64,000 nt of DNA from Sporomusa sp. KB1 (lineage in GTDB: Bacteria; Bacillota; Negativicutes; Sporomusales; Sporomusaceae): positions 1,178,787-1,242,786 of the forward strand of contig NZ_VLKC01000002.1 of NCBI RefSeq assembly GCF_007830295.1, given 5' to 3'. A program made the position numbers and the translations under genes. Within the stretch, counting starts at the first letter, position 1. The number at the start of each line of letters is the position of its first letter. Below, one piece after another: positions 7,341 through 16,510 of the stretch. A model generated the notes under the pieces. The model ran no database searches. It saw only the letters and a program-made list of their open reading frames with translations, and had not been told where the DNA came from.

Positions 7341-10022
7341 CTACAGTTTTTCTACTTTTACCGCACATACTTTATATTCATATGTTTTTGTAACTTTATC
7401 ACCGCAACCCATGGTGACCTCGTTAGTAGGACATGCGTGATAATGGAAAGACATCCAGATTCCACCAGGCAATACATCAGTAGTTACCCAAGCTCTAGCT
7501 TGTACTGTACCTCTGCGCGATGTGACTGTGATGAAATCTTGATCAGCGATAGTTAGACGTTTTGCATCATCAGGATGAATCATAGCACGTTCTTCAGGGC
7601 GGTATTCTGTCAGATGTTTGGAATAACCAGCCGTAGTTAAGCAATAATGATAAAGAATACGTCCAGTAGTAAGCAAGAAAGGATATTCAGCATCTGGCAA
7701 TTCAGCAGGCGGCTGATGTTCAATAGCTTTAAACACGCCTTGCCCACAGGCAAATTTGCCATCGACATGGAGATACTGACTGCCTGGATGTTCTTTATCT
7801 GGTACTGGCCATTGCAATCCTTTTTCATCAATACGCTCAAAGGACAGACCAGCGAACATCGGACTTAATGAAGCCATTTCATCCATAATTTCACTGGGGT
7901 GGCTGTAGGACATCGGATATCCCATTTTGTTTGACAAGTCTCTAATAATTTGCCAGTCAGGGCGGCTGTTGCCAATAGGCTCAATTGCTTGGCGAACCCG
8001 CTGCACACGGCGTTCACAGTTGGTAAATGAGCCATCTTTTTCAGCAAAAGAAGCTGCTGGAAGGATGACATCAGCCAATTTACCCGTCTCAGTCATAAAT
8101 ATATTTTGCACTACCAGAAATTCAAGATGCTCAAAGCCTTTACGCACATGGTGGGCATCGCCATCCGACCGTATCGGGTCTTCCCCCATAACATACATAG
8201 CTTTCAGTTTACCCGCAATAGAGGCATCAAACATGTCAGGCATCATCAGACCGACTTTATCTGACAATTTTACACCCCATGCTTTTTCAAATTTTTCCCG
8301 TGCTGCTGCATTTGTGACGGCCTGATAACCGGAATAAACATTAGGTAAAGCCCCCATATCACAAGAACCCTGTACATTATTCTGTCCACGCATCGGGTTT
8401 ACACCTGAGTAAAGTTTACCCACATTGCCAGTCAACATGGCTAAGTTAGCCAGGCTCATAACATTATCAGTACCACAAATATGTTCGGTAATACCAAGTG
8501 TATAGAATATGGATGCCCGTTCAGCAGTGGCATAAATTCTGGCGGCCTCCATCAGTAAATGTTTAGGCACACCAGTTATATCTTCCACATATTCCGGAGT
8601 ATATTTTTCCACCACATCTGCCATTTTATCGAAATCAGTAGTGCAAGAATTGATAAAATTCTGATCATGCCAACCAGCTTTGAGGATAATACGCATCATG
8701 CCATTAATAAGAGCAATATCCGTGCCTGGCCTTAGTTGCATCCACACATGGGCTTTACCCGCCAGTTCGATCCTGCGTGGGTCGGCAACAATCAATGTAG
8801 CACCGTTACGAAGAGCTTGACGTATTTTTGCGCCAATCACAGGGTGAGCTTCTGTGGGATTGCCGCCGATCAAAAATATCACTTTACATTGAGGAGCTTC
8901 ATTAATAGAGTTGGTCATTGCACCAGAACCAAATGAAGCTGCCAAACCGGCCACAGTAGGAGCGTGACAGATACGGGCGCAATGATCAACATTGTTCGTA
9001 CCAATAACTGCGCGCATAAACTTTTGCATGATATAGTTTTCTTCATTTACACATCGGGCTGAACTGACAGCCGCCAGCGCATCGCTGCCATACGTATTTT
9101 TTATTTCCTTAAATTTAGTAGCAATTAAATCAAGCGCTTCCTCCCAAGATGCTTCCACAAATTTGCCATTTTTCTTTATTAACGGTGTGGTCAAACGCTC
9201 AGGACTATGAACATAATCGGTACCAAAACGACCTTTTACGCAGGTTAGTCGTCCATTGACCACACTGGTCAGATTGGAAGTCACGCCAATTAGTTTACCG
9301 TCTTTGACATTTAGATCATAGTTGCAACCAACACCGCAGAAAGGACAGGTTGTTTTAACCTTTTTATCCGGCTTCCCTACGCCATTCATTGGCTTTTCTG
9401 TCAAAGCACCTACTGGGCAAGCAGATACGCAAGTGCCGCAAAATACACAATTGGAAGAGTCAACCATATCGGTATCAAAAGCCGGCGCTACTTTGGTATT
9501 AAAACCACGCTCAGTCCAGTCTAACGTGTTACAACACTGCACTTCCTTACAAACACGTACACAGCGCCCACACAGGATACACTTATTGCTGTCCCTAATG
9601 ATGAAAGGGTTGCTATCATCAATGGCAAATTGGCGTTGTTCGCCTTCAGCTTTAATTTCTCTAACACCAAAGGTGCTTGCTAAAGCTTGCAATTCACAAT
9701 CTAGATTACGCTGGCAAGAAAGACATTCTTGGGGATGATTTGCCAGCATCAGTTCGACGACACTTTTTCTCGCTTCACGAATAGCAGGAGTATTAGTGCG
9801 CACAATCATTCCTTCTGATACAGGATAAGTACAGGCCGTAACTAATCCCCGTGCACCTTCAACTTCAACAACACATACTCGACATGACCCTTCCGGCGTT
9901 AAATCGGCAAGATGACATAAAGTTGGAATGGTAACACCCGCTTCACGCGAAGCTTCCAAAACCGTGGAACCTTTACATGCTTGCACTGTCTGACCGTCGA
10001 TAGTTAAGGAAATCAGTTCCAT
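7341..10022 (-). CDS. fdhA: Formate dehydrogenase alpha subunit, cysteine form, with N-terminal Fe-S domains
   Basis: 893 aa. In order: a [2Fe-2S] ferredoxin-like domain (C35, C46-x2-C49, C64 region), a His-Cys [4Fe-4S] segment (HPQECLSC, near 96), a 2x[4Fe-4S] domain (CILCGRCVRVC near 148 and CVFCGTCVSACP near 192), an [4Fe-4S] motif CPFCGVGC at 226, then the molybdopterin catalytic and dinucleotide-binding domains. The catalytic residue is Cys352 in HCARICHAP, where many acetogen enzymes use selenocysteine; the codon is TGT. It reduces CO2 to formate or the reverse with Mo or W. No separate NADH or hydrogenase subunit is adjacent. A probable molybdenum-cofactor riboswitch precedes it. Confidence 0.93.
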   Translation of the reverse strand: MELISLTIDGQTVQACKGSTVLEASREAGVTIPTLCHLADLTPEGSCRVCVVEVEGARGLVTACTYPVSEGMIVRTNTPAIREARKSVVELMLANHPQECLSCQRNLDCELQALASTFGVREIKAEGEQRQFAIDDSNPFIIRDSNKCILCGRCVRVCKEVQCCNTLDWTERGFNTKVAPAFDTDMVDSSNCVFCGTCVSACPVGALTEKPMNGVGKPDKKVKTTCPFCGVGCNYDLNVKDGKLIGVTSNLTSVVNGRLTCVKGRFGTDYVHSPERLTTPLIKKNGKFVEASWEEALDLIATKFKEIKNTYGSDALAAVSSARCVNEENYIMQKFMRAVIGTNNVDHCARICHAPTVAGLAASFGSGAMTNSINEAPQCKVIFLIGGNPTEAHPVIGAKIRQALRNGATLIVADPRRIELAGKAHVWMQLRPGTDIALINGMMRIILKAGWHDQNFINSCTTDFDKMADVVEKYTPEYVEDITGVPKHLLMEAARIYATAERASIFYTLGITEHICGTDNVMSLANLAMLTGNVGKLYSGVNPMRGQNNVQGSCDMGALPNVYSGYQAVTNAAAREKFEKAWGVKLSDKVGLMMPDMFDASIAGKLKAMYVMGEDPIRSDGDAHHVRKGFEHLEFLVVQNIFMTETGKLADVILPAASFAEKDGSFTNCERRVQRVRQAIEPIGNSRPDWQIIRDLSNKMGYPMSYSHPSEIMDEMASLSPMFAGLSFERIDEKGLQWPVPDKEHPGSQYLHVDGKFACGQGVFKAIEHQPPAELPDAEYPFLLTTGRILYHYCLTTAGYSKHLTEYRPEERAMIHPDDAKRLTIADQDFITVTSRRGTVQARAWVTTDVLPGGIWMSFHYHACPTNEVTMGCGDKVTKTYEYKVCAVKVEKL

Positions 10023-10315
10023 TATAGATATTCACTCTCCCTTTAAATATTATATAATAATTGCCTATCCCGCAGTGTGTACAAATGATTAGTGAGATAA
10101 AGCAAATTATTCAAACTTTGAAAGAGATGAGACCTTCCATAAGGCTCCTATAGATAGTAGGTAAAATAGGCAAATAAAAACCACCCGTAGCAAAGAGGCA
10201 CTTGGCCTAAATGTTAAATAATTATCCAGGAATATTCTCCACGCATAGTGAAAAATACCACTTCTGCCACCTGCTTGTACACGTTTATAAAGTATAACTT
10301 TACAGGATAGACATA

Positions 10316-10443
10316 AAGGTAGGGCTGCTCCTGGAAATTACAATAACACTCCTTTACCAACGGGAGGCGTAACAGTTTCCCACTACCCCTGCGGTCGTCA
10401 AATCATGCTCTTGCAAGTTTAGATAAGACAACTCGGAGGTATC
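10316..10443 (-). ncRNA. Probable Moco/Wco (molybdenum or tungsten cofactor) riboswitch
   Basis: On the minus strand, about 300-420 nt before fdhA, the leader contains ACCTCCGAG, then GCCTCCCGTTGGTAAAGGAG, then TTTCCAGGAGCAGCCCTACC. GGAAA/TTTCC, TTAC/GTAA and CTCC/GGAG can form stacked helices closed by GGTAG/CTACC. These blocks resemble the Moco RNA motif as I remember it. The gene downstream is a cofactor-dependent enzyme, which fits. The exact ends are approximate. Confidence 0.6.
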
Positions 10444-10445
10444 CG

Positions 10446-10775
10446 TATTTCCATATATTTTATTTATAACCGATATATTATTTTTCTATATATATATATT
10501 TTATATTATTTATATTATTTTTATTTATATTCTTTTTTTAACTATTCAATATAATTTTTAAAATTCCTGCATATAATGTGAAAATAAATACAATATTTTG
10601 AATTCTGGTACAAAATAACACCATGATATCATCAATCTGGTGTGGAAAATTTCAATACTATCTATGTACTATCAAAAAGCGAATTTAAAATCCAAGTGCA
10701 ATACTTATGTAAGACTCCATTCGAAATATTTGCGGCTGCCTATTCCGCTTAGCTTGACACTTCGCCAAAGAAAAA
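10446..10775. other. AT-rich intergenic stretch upstream of fdhA
   Basis: Long TATA/TTTAT runs at 10450-10600 with no coding frame. It probably contains the fdhA promoter on the minus strand; I could not single out one pair of boxes. Confidence 0.5.
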
Positions 10776-10808
10776 AGCTGCCACACTAAGTTACTTAGTG
10801 TGGCAGCT
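10776..10808 (-). terminator. Terminator of the 40-aa peptide gene
   Basis: A perfect 15-bp stem, AGCTGCCACACTAAG with CTTAGTGTGGCAGCT and a 3-nt loop, followed on the minus strand by TTTTTT. Confidence 0.85.
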
Positions 10809-10844
10809 CCTTATTTGTAAGTATTGACTTAATTAAATATAGGC

Positions 10845-10967
10845 TTAACAGCTTAAACTATCGTCATCACCGCAGCAGCATAACAGTAAAATTATGATGA
10901 TGATGATCACAACCCATGAACTCCCGCCGCGACCATGGCCACCACAGCCGCCAAAACCAAAGCCCAT
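10845..10967 (-). CDS. Tiny spore-type membrane peptide (YjcZ-like), 40 aa
   Basis: Translation: MGFGFGGCGGHGRGG, SSWVV, six Ile, three Leu, three Cys, GDDDSLSC. It shares the MGFGFG-x-G/C-x-GGHG head, the poly-Ile segment and the acidic Cys-ended tail with the 38-aa gene at 7113. The ribosome site is GGAGG, 11 nt before ATG, with its own terminator and an upstream CATAATATA box. The Cys-rich tail could form disulfide cross-links, as in coat proteins (inference). Confidence 0.78.
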   Translation of the reverse strand: MGFGFGGCGGHGRGGSSWVVIIIIIILLLCCCGDDDSLSC

Positions 10968-11017
10968 TTTAAATTCCCTCCTTCAGCTTAGCTATCAATA
11001 TAGGGTTTATTTCAATG

Positions 11018-11026
11018 TATATTATG
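11018..11026 (-). promoter_or_regulatory. Sigma-K-like -10 box CATAATATA
   Basis: Minus strand CATAATATA lies 51 nt upstream of the 40-aa peptide start, with an AC 17 nt before it. Confidence 0.4.
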
Positions 11027-11029
11027 CTG

Positions 11030-11360
11030 GTGGCTATTGTTTAGTTACTGCTGTAGTGTATTGTTTTCTTTGTTTCACCTATCCTTATTTAATATCCCAC
11101 TCTGCGTACTGAGTGGAATTCCAGGTCTCCATAAAAACAGTATCATCAAAGGAATAAACTTTTCAGGAAATTGATAAGGCCCATAATTATTGAATATTCC
11201 ATTATATGATGCAATAACTCTTGTTGACAAAGTTATTTCCAATAGGACAGTCGTACTTGCAATCGTAAAACGCAAAGCTCCACCGCTAGATGTAGAAGAC
11301 AAAATGTCACTCAGTCAGTAGACCTCCTAATTTGCCGAGTAGGCTAACATACACAATATA
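11030..11360. other. Intergenic stretch, doubtful frame only
   Basis: A 75-codon minus frame (11075-11302, TTG start) has an AGGAGG sequence nearby, but the spacing is too long (about 18 nt) and the sequence resembles nothing I know. I do not call a gene here. Confidence 0.4.
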
Positions 11361-11397
11361 ATGCCAAAAGCCCCGGATAGCGTGGGGCTTTTGGCAT
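11361..11397. terminator. Perfect inverted repeat, bidirectional terminator-like
   Basis: ATGCCAAAAGCCCC and GGGGCTTTTGGCAT form a 14-bp perfect stem around a 9-nt loop, just upstream of the gmd promoter region. Confidence 0.65.
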
Positions 11398-11448
11398 TAT
11401 ATTTATGTAATTCAATTGTTATCTTTACATACCCTCTCGCTTTGTAAC

Positions 11449-11474
11449 ACTCACTTAGCCTAAATCATATAGTA
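11449..11474 (+). promoter_or_regulatory. Sigma-K-like promoter of gmd copy 1
   Basis: AC at 11449, a 15-nt spacer, then CATATAGTA at 11466. The same -10 box precedes gmd copy 2. Confidence 0.4.
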
Positions 11475-11561
11475 TAAATGTAATTACTTTTAGTGGAGTA
11501 ATTACTTCATTTATATAAGTTCGCATTAGTCCTACTCCAAAGAAAAAGAAGGAGGTAGTTT

Positions 11562-12650
11562 ATGCAAAAAGTTGCGTTGATTACCGGCATCACTGGCCAA
11601 GATGGAGCTTATTTAGCTGAGTTTTTATTAAATAAAGGGTATTATGTACATGGAATAAAAAGAAGAACCTCGCAGTTTAACACATATCGGATTGATCATT
11701 TATATAAAGACATTCACGAAAATGATATTCGTTTTTTTCTCCATTATGGTGATCTTACCGACTCTACAAATTTAATTCGTATCATTCAACAAGTTCAACC
11801 TGATGAAATTTATAACCTGGCTGCGCAAAGTCACGTACAAGTTTCATTTGAAACTCCGGAATATACAGCTAATGCTGATGGTGTCGGAATTTTAAGACTA
11901 CTCGAGGCCATTCGAATCCTCGGATTGACAACAAAGACCCGGATATATCAAGCATCCACTAGTGAATTATTTGGTAAGGTACAAGAAACACCCCAAAAGG
12001 AAACGACCCCTTTTTATCCGCGTAGTCCATATGCCGCAGCTAAAATTTACGCTTACTGGATAACAGTAAACTATCGGGAAGCTTACGGGATATACGCATG
12101 TAATGGTATTTTATTTAATCATGAGTCCCCTATCCGTGGCGAGTCCTTTGTAACCCGTAAAATCACTAGGGCAGCCGCACGGATTAAGCTTGGATCACAA
12201 GAAAGCTTATATCTTGGTAATCTTGATGCCAAACGAGACTGGGGCTATGCCGGTGACTTTGTAAAAGCTATGTGGATGATGCTTCAACAAGAGCAGCCGG
12301 AGGATTATGTTATTGCCACAGGAGAAACTCATTCGGTACGAGAGTTCGTAGAGTTAGCGTTTAAAAATGCTGGCATTGATATTGTCTGGCGTGGCACCGG
12401 ATTGGAAGAAAAGGGAATAGAGCCAGCTAGCGGCAAGGAAATTGTCCATATAGACCCTCGCTATTTTAGACCAACAGAAGTAGAGCTTTTACTAGGTGAT
12501 CCGACCAAAGCAAGAAAAAAATTAGGGTGGACATCGGAGACCAGCTTCGAAAAGCTTGTAAATATGATGGTTACTGAAGATCTAAAAAATGCAGAACGGG
12601 ATTTGTTATGCAAGAGAAACGGTTTCAAAGTTAGTAATTGGAGCGAGTAA
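11562..12650 (+). CDS. gmd: GDP-mannose 4,6-dehydratase, copy 1
   Basis: 362 aa extended SDR enzyme. NADP-binding [12 protein letters not shown] is at residue 8, [11 protein letters not shown] carries the catalytic Thr/Ser-Glu region, and the Tyr-x3-Lys pair is in [13 protein letters not shown]. It converts GDP-mannose to GDP-4-keto-6-deoxymannose, the first step to GDP-L-fucose. fcl follows after 33 nt. The ribosome site is AAGGAGG. It is about 90 percent identical by eye to copy 2 at 13740. Confidence 0.95.
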   Translation: MQKVALITGITGQDGAYLAEFLLNKGYYVHGIKRRTSQFNTYRIDHLYKDIHENDIRFFLHYGDLTDSTNLIRIIQQVQPDEIYNLAAQSHVQVSFETPEYTANADGVGILRLLEAIRILGLTTKTRIYQASTSELFGKVQETPQKETTPFYPRSPYAAAKIYAYWITVNYREAYGIYACNGILFNHESPIRGESFVTRKITRAAARIKLGSQESLYLGNLDAKRDWGYAGDFVKAMWMMLQQEQPEDYVIATGETHSVREFVELAFKNAGIDIVWRGTGLEEKGIEPASGKEIVHIDPRYFRPTEVELLLGDPTKARKKLGWTSETSFEKLVNMMVTEDLKNAERDLLCKRNGFKVSNWSE

Positions 12651-12683
12651 GAGCAGTGCTATTACTGCGCTGGAGGAATAGCA

Positions 12684-13649
12684 ATGGACCTAAATGCTAA
12701 AATCTACGTTGCAGGAAGCCGTGGCTTGGTAGGTTCCGCGATTGTACGTAGATTGAAAAAACTTGGCTACAAAAATATCTTGGAAAAAACAAGTAAAGAA
12801 CTTGACCTGAGGAGTCAAGCAGGAGTTGAACTTTTTTTTTGCAATGAACGTCCAGAATATATCTTTTTAGCTTCCGCCAAGGTAGGGGGTATTCTGGCCA
12901 ATAATAGCCTTCCGGCAGAGTTTATCTATGATAATTTAATGATTGAAACCAATATAATTCACAATGCTCATAAATATAAAGTTAGTAAGCTCTTGTTTCT
13001 GGGCAGCTCATGTATTTACCCTAAATATGCTCTGCAGCCTTTAAAAGAAGAATACCTGTTAACAGGGGAATTAGAGCCGACAAATGAACCTTATGCCATA
13101 GCCAAAATTGCGGGAATAAAACTGTGCCAGTCTTACCGCCGACAGTATGGCGATAACTTTATATCAGTAATGCCGACTAATTTATATGGCATCAATGATA
13201 ATTTCAACTTAGATACTTCACATGTGCTTCCTGCGCTTATGCGAAAGTTTCATGAAGCAAAGCTATCTGGTGCACCTTCAGTTACCGTCTGGGGGAGTGG
13301 TAAGCCCAGACGAGAATTCCTCTATGTAGAGGACTTGGCCGATGCTTGCTGTTTTCTGATGCAATACTATAACGATAGTGAGATTGTCAATATTGGTACA
13401 GGTATTGATATTACTATCGCTGAACTTGCTGCTATGATGGCTGATATCACTTGCTTTACAGGTGAAATTGTTTATGATAGAACCAAACCTGATGGAACGC
13501 CTGTTAAGTACCTGGATATCAGTAAGCTAACCAAACTCGGATGGTATGCCCAAACACCATTAAGAGCAGGAATTGAAAAAACTTATCAATGGTTTTTAAG
13601 GAACAGCGCTAACCTCACATTTCAACAATCACATGATCTAAACATATAG
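12684..13649 (+). CDS. fcl: GDP-L-fucose synthase
   Basis: 321 aa. GSRGLVGSAIVRRL forms the NADP-binding turn, LGSSCIYPK is the conserved Ser-Ser-Cys segment, and Tyr-x3-Lys is in NEPYAIAKIAG. It performs the epimerase and reductase steps that give GDP-L-fucose, the donor for the GT11 fucosyltransferase at 18619. The GGAGG site that decides its start is missing in the duplicated copy at 14850. Confidence 0.95.
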   Translation: MDLNAKIYVAGSRGLVGSAIVRRLKKLGYKNILEKTSKELDLRSQAGVELFFCNERPEYIFLASAKVGGILANNSLPAEFIYDNLMIETNIIHNAHKYKVSKLLFLGSSCIYPKYALQPLKEEYLLTGELEPTNEPYAIAKIAGIKLCQSYRRQYGDNFISVMPTNLYGINDNFNLDTSHVLPALMRKFHEAKLSGAPSVTVWGSGKPRREFLYVEDLADACCFLMQYYNDSEIVNIGTGIDITIAELAAMMADITCFTGEIVYDRTKPDGTPVKYLDISKLTKLGWYAQTPLRAGIEKTYQWFLRNSANLTFQQSHDLNI

Positions 13650-13651
13650 TA
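13625..13651 (+). promoter_or_regulatory. Sigma-K-like promoter of gmd copy 2, overlapping the fcl stop
   Basis: AC at 13625, a 16-nt spacer, CATATAGTA at 13643. It was carried along in the duplication of the gmd leader. Confidence 0.38.
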
Positions 13652-13739
13652 TAGATGTAAAAATCTTTTTGTGGAGTAAAAACTTCATTAATACGAGGCC
13701 GTATTAGTCCTACTCCTAGAAAAAGAAAGGAGGTATTTT

Positions 13740-14858
13740 GTGCAAAAGGTTGCGTTGATTACCGGAATCACTGGCCAAGATGGAGCTTACTTAGCTGAGC
13801 TTTTGTTAGCTAAAGGATATTATGTACATGGAATAAAACGAAGAAGCTCTCAGTTTAACACGGATCGGATTGATCACGTATATAAAGGCATTAACGATAC
13901 TGATATTCGTTTTTCTCTTCATTATGGTAATCTAACCGATCCTATAAATTTAATTCGTATCATTGAACAAGTTCAACCTGATGAAATATACAACCTGGCT
14001 GCGCAAAGTCACGTACAAGTTTCATCTGAAACACCAGAAGATGCAGCTAATGCGGATGCTATAGGCACTTTAAGACTACTTGAGGCCATCCGAATCCTCG
14101 GATTGACAGCAAAGACCCGGTTTTATCAAGCATCCACTAGTGAGTTATTTGGTAAGGTGCAAAAAACGCCGCAAAAGGAGACGACACCTTTTTATCCTCG
14201 TAGTCTATATGCCGCAGCTAAAATTTATGGTTACTGGATAACAGTTAATTATCGGGAAGCTTATGAAATATATGCATGTAATGGTATTTTATTTAATCAT
14301 GAATCCCCTATCCGTGGCGAGTCCTTTGTAACCCGTAAAATCACCAGAGCAGCAGCACGCATTAAGTTTGGATCACAAGAAAGCTTATATCTTGGTAATC
14401 TTGATGCCAAACGAGACTGGGGCTATGCCGGTGACTTTGTAAAAGCTATGTGGATGATGCTTCAACAAGAGCAACCGGAGGATTATGTTATTGCCACAGG
14501 AGAGACTCATTCGGTACGAGAGTTCGTAGAGCTAGCGTTTAGAAATGCTGGCATTGATATTGTTTGGCGTGGTTCGGGATTGGACGAAAAAGGAATAGAC
14601 GCAGCCAACGGCAAGGAGATCGTCTATATAGACCCTCGCTATTTTAGACCAACCGAAGTAAATCTTTTACTAGGTGATCCGACCAAAGCAAGAGAAAAAT
14701 TAGGCTGGACATCAGAGACCAGCTTCGAAAAGCTTGTAAGTATGATGGTTACAGCAGATCTTAAAAATGTACAACGGGATTTGTTACGCAAAAAACGGAT
14801 TTCAGGATTAGCGACTGGAGCGAGTAAAAGCAGTGCTGCTACTGCGCTGCTGACCTAA
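13740..14858 (+). CDS. gmd: GDP-mannose 4,6-dehydratase, copy 2
   Basis: 372 aa, GTG start behind AAAGGAGG. It is collinear with copy 1, including [12 protein letters not shown] and the Tyr-x3-Lys motif, but with [12 protein letters not shown] in place of [12 protein letters not shown]. The C-terminus runs about ten residues longer because a small deletion after the normal end removed the following gene's ribosome site. Probably active, but the Pro-to-Leu change next to the catalytic Tyr could matter. Confidence 0.92.
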   Translation: MQKVALITGITGQDGAYLAELLLAKGYYVHGIKRRSSQFNTDRIDHVYKGINDTDIRFSLHYGNLTDPINLIRIIEQVQPDEIYNLAAQSHVQVSSETPEDAANADAIGTLRLLEAIRILGLTAKTRFYQASTSELFGKVQKTPQKETTPFYPRSLYAAAKIYGYWITVNYREAYEIYACNGILFNHESPIRGESFVTRKITRAAARIKFGSQESLYLGNLDAKRDWGYAGDFVKAMWMMLQQEQPEDYVIATGETHSVREFVELAFRNAGIDIVWRGSGLDEKGIDAANGKEIVYIDPRYFRPTEVNLLLGDPTKAREKLGWTSETSFEKLVSMMVTADLKNVQRDLLRKKRISGLATGASKSSAATALLT

Positions 14859-15044
14859 ATGCTAAAATCTACGTTGCAGGAAGCCGTGGTTTAGTAGACT
14901 ACGCCATCGTACGTAGGTTAAAAGATCTTGGTTATAAAAATATCTTGGAAAGAACAAGTAAAGAACTTGACCTGAGAAATCAAACGGAAGTAGAAATTTT
15001 TTTGCACTGAACGTCCGGAATATGTCTTTTTAGTTGCTGCATAG
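14850..15044 (+). pseudogene. Truncated second copy of fcl
   Basis: The sequence follows the first 60 or so codons of fcl (AKIYVAGSRGLV onward) but the GGAGGAATAGCAATG block that holds the ribosome site and start is deleted. There is a length change in a run of T at about 14997-15003, and similarity ends at an in-frame TAG near 15043. It is the tail end of the gmd-fcl tandem duplication. Confidence 0.88.
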
Positions 15045-15109
15045 ATAAGTTGACTATGTACAATTCGAAAACTTTTCAATAATGACATAGGAATAGGGAG
15101 AGGTGAATT

Positions 15110-15898
15110 ATGGAGAAATCATCAGTAAATGAGTGTATTTCGACCAGTTTATCGGATAATCAAGCATATCCTCAAGTATGCATCACTGCAAGCCATGATT
15201 ATAAGTTTTTCAATAATTTTAGAAGACACCCCAGCTATACGCAAATTTTAGAGCATGTTACAAAAGAACAAGGTAGTGCTTATCTCCAAATATTATCTAA
15301 CGATCCAGATATCTTCGCGGAAATGAATATTTTTAAACTGAATGACAATTATGGTAATCCTGAAATGTATGAATATCCGGATATTGGACTGATTTCACCT
15401 ACTACTCTTCGGTATATTAAAGTTCTTGTAGATATCAAAAAATATTTTCATACAGCGGATAATCTGAATATCTGCGAAATAGGCGTCGGGTATGGTGGGC
15501 AGTGTCGGATTATAGATGCTTACTATAAACCCTCAACATATTGCTTAGTTGACTTACAGCCAGTTCTTGCGCTTACCCAAAGATATTTGGATAATTTCAT
15601 TCTTAATTCAATGATAAGTTATAAGACTATGAACGAACTAGATATTAAATTTTATGATCTAGTGTTAAGTAACTATGCCTTTACGGAATTGCCCCGATCG
15701 GTACAGGATATCTATTTAAGAAAAGTTATTTTAAATTCAAAGAGAGGTTACATAACCTATAACGAAATTACACCAAAAGAATATAATTCTTACAAAGCAG
15801 ATGAATTGCTTGCCATGATTCCTGGTTCTAAAGCCTTCAATGAAGAACCACTCACCTACCCAAAGAACTGCTTAATCGTATGGGGAGCGAATGCGTAA
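15110..15898 (+). CDS. Putative sugar O-methyltransferase (NanM-like)
   Basis: 262 aa. The SAM-binding glycine motif is ICEIGVGYGGQCR (about residue 123), followed by YCLVDLQPVLALTQRYL, the acidic motif II. The layout, with an N-terminal helical part and DVGLISPTTLRY-like segment before the Rossmann core, matches the family named putative sugar O-methyltransferase. It probably methylates a glycan made by this region. Start ATG has GGGAGAGG upstream. Confidence 0.7.
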   Translation: MEKSSVNECISTSLSDNQAYPQVCITASHDYKFFNNFRRHPSYTQILEHVTKEQGSAYLQILSNDPDIFAEMNIFKLNDNYGNPEMYEYPDIGLISPTTLRYIKVLVDIKKYFHTADNLNICEIGVGYGGQCRIIDAYYKPSTYCLVDLQPVLALTQRYLDNFILNSMISYKTMNELDIKFYDLVLSNYAFTELPRSVQDIYLRKVILNSKRGYITYNEITPKEYNSYKADELLAMIPGSKAFNEEPLTYPKNCLIVWGANA

Positions 15899-15946
15899 AG
15901 AACGGATAATGTTTGGACAATAAGTTTTCGTTTGTCAACTATGGAC

Positions 15947-15979
15947 TTACTAAAAAAACCTGTTTTTCAGTAATTTTTT
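15947..15979 (+). terminator. Terminator after the sugar methyltransferase
   Basis: TTACTAAAAAA pairs with TTTTTCAGTAA and is followed by TTTTTT. Confidence 0.6.
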
Positions 15980-16180
15980 ACAAATAGATCTTTTTTCAAG
16001 GTGGCTTTAAAAAACTATTTGGTTAACCCTCATTAAGGTGGGTTACTAACAATTATTACTTTTGCAGCTTTTGGTTAAATAGGATGATAAACCATGAATA
16101 AGAAGGGAGAAGATAACTCTGGAGAGAAGAGTTTCCTCGCCCCCTTTGCAAGTAAGCCCTAACGAGAAAGCTTGAAACTA

Positions 16181-16233
16181 AATGATCATCACCCCGCAGC
16201 ATCAACATGGTGCCCGGGGTGATTTTTGTGCAG
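16181..16233 (+). repeat. 50-bp hairpin repeat, copy 1 (terminator-like)
   Basis: ATCACCCCG (16188) pairs with CGGGGTGAT (16215-16223), followed by TTTT. About 50 bases are shared with 17792-17843. No gene is evident in the rest of 15980-16510; the open minus frame there shows no family features. Confidence 0.75.
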
Positions 16234-16510
16234 GATCGATGTTGCAAACACGTCGCAGCGTAAGCGTCAATTAAACCGACACATATACAAACAGACTTCC
16301 CTATGAGAAAATCATTCAAGAGAATCGAATGGAGATCGTTAGATTGTTTTGGAATTCTCAAGCTGCCTGCCGATCTACACAAGCGGAACAGTCCGGTCCG
16401 GAATGCGGCTCGAACCTGCATATCATGGGCAAAGAAGCAAAATGAGTAAAGCAAACAACTGCGTCAAACCCTTACAGCCTTGTGCGTAAAGCGGGAATAT
16501 CGAATGATTT

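Noticed and set aside
7341..10022. Selenocysteine form of formate dehydrogenase
   Set aside because: The catalytic codon is TGT (Cys) and no in-frame TGA occurs.
11075..11302. 75-codon minus-strand protein
   Set aside because: TTG start with the ribosome site about 18 nt away and no resemblance to a known family.
16056..16454. 132-codon minus frame downstream of galE
   Set aside because: It runs through the hairpin repeat, has no ribosome site and no protein-like pattern.
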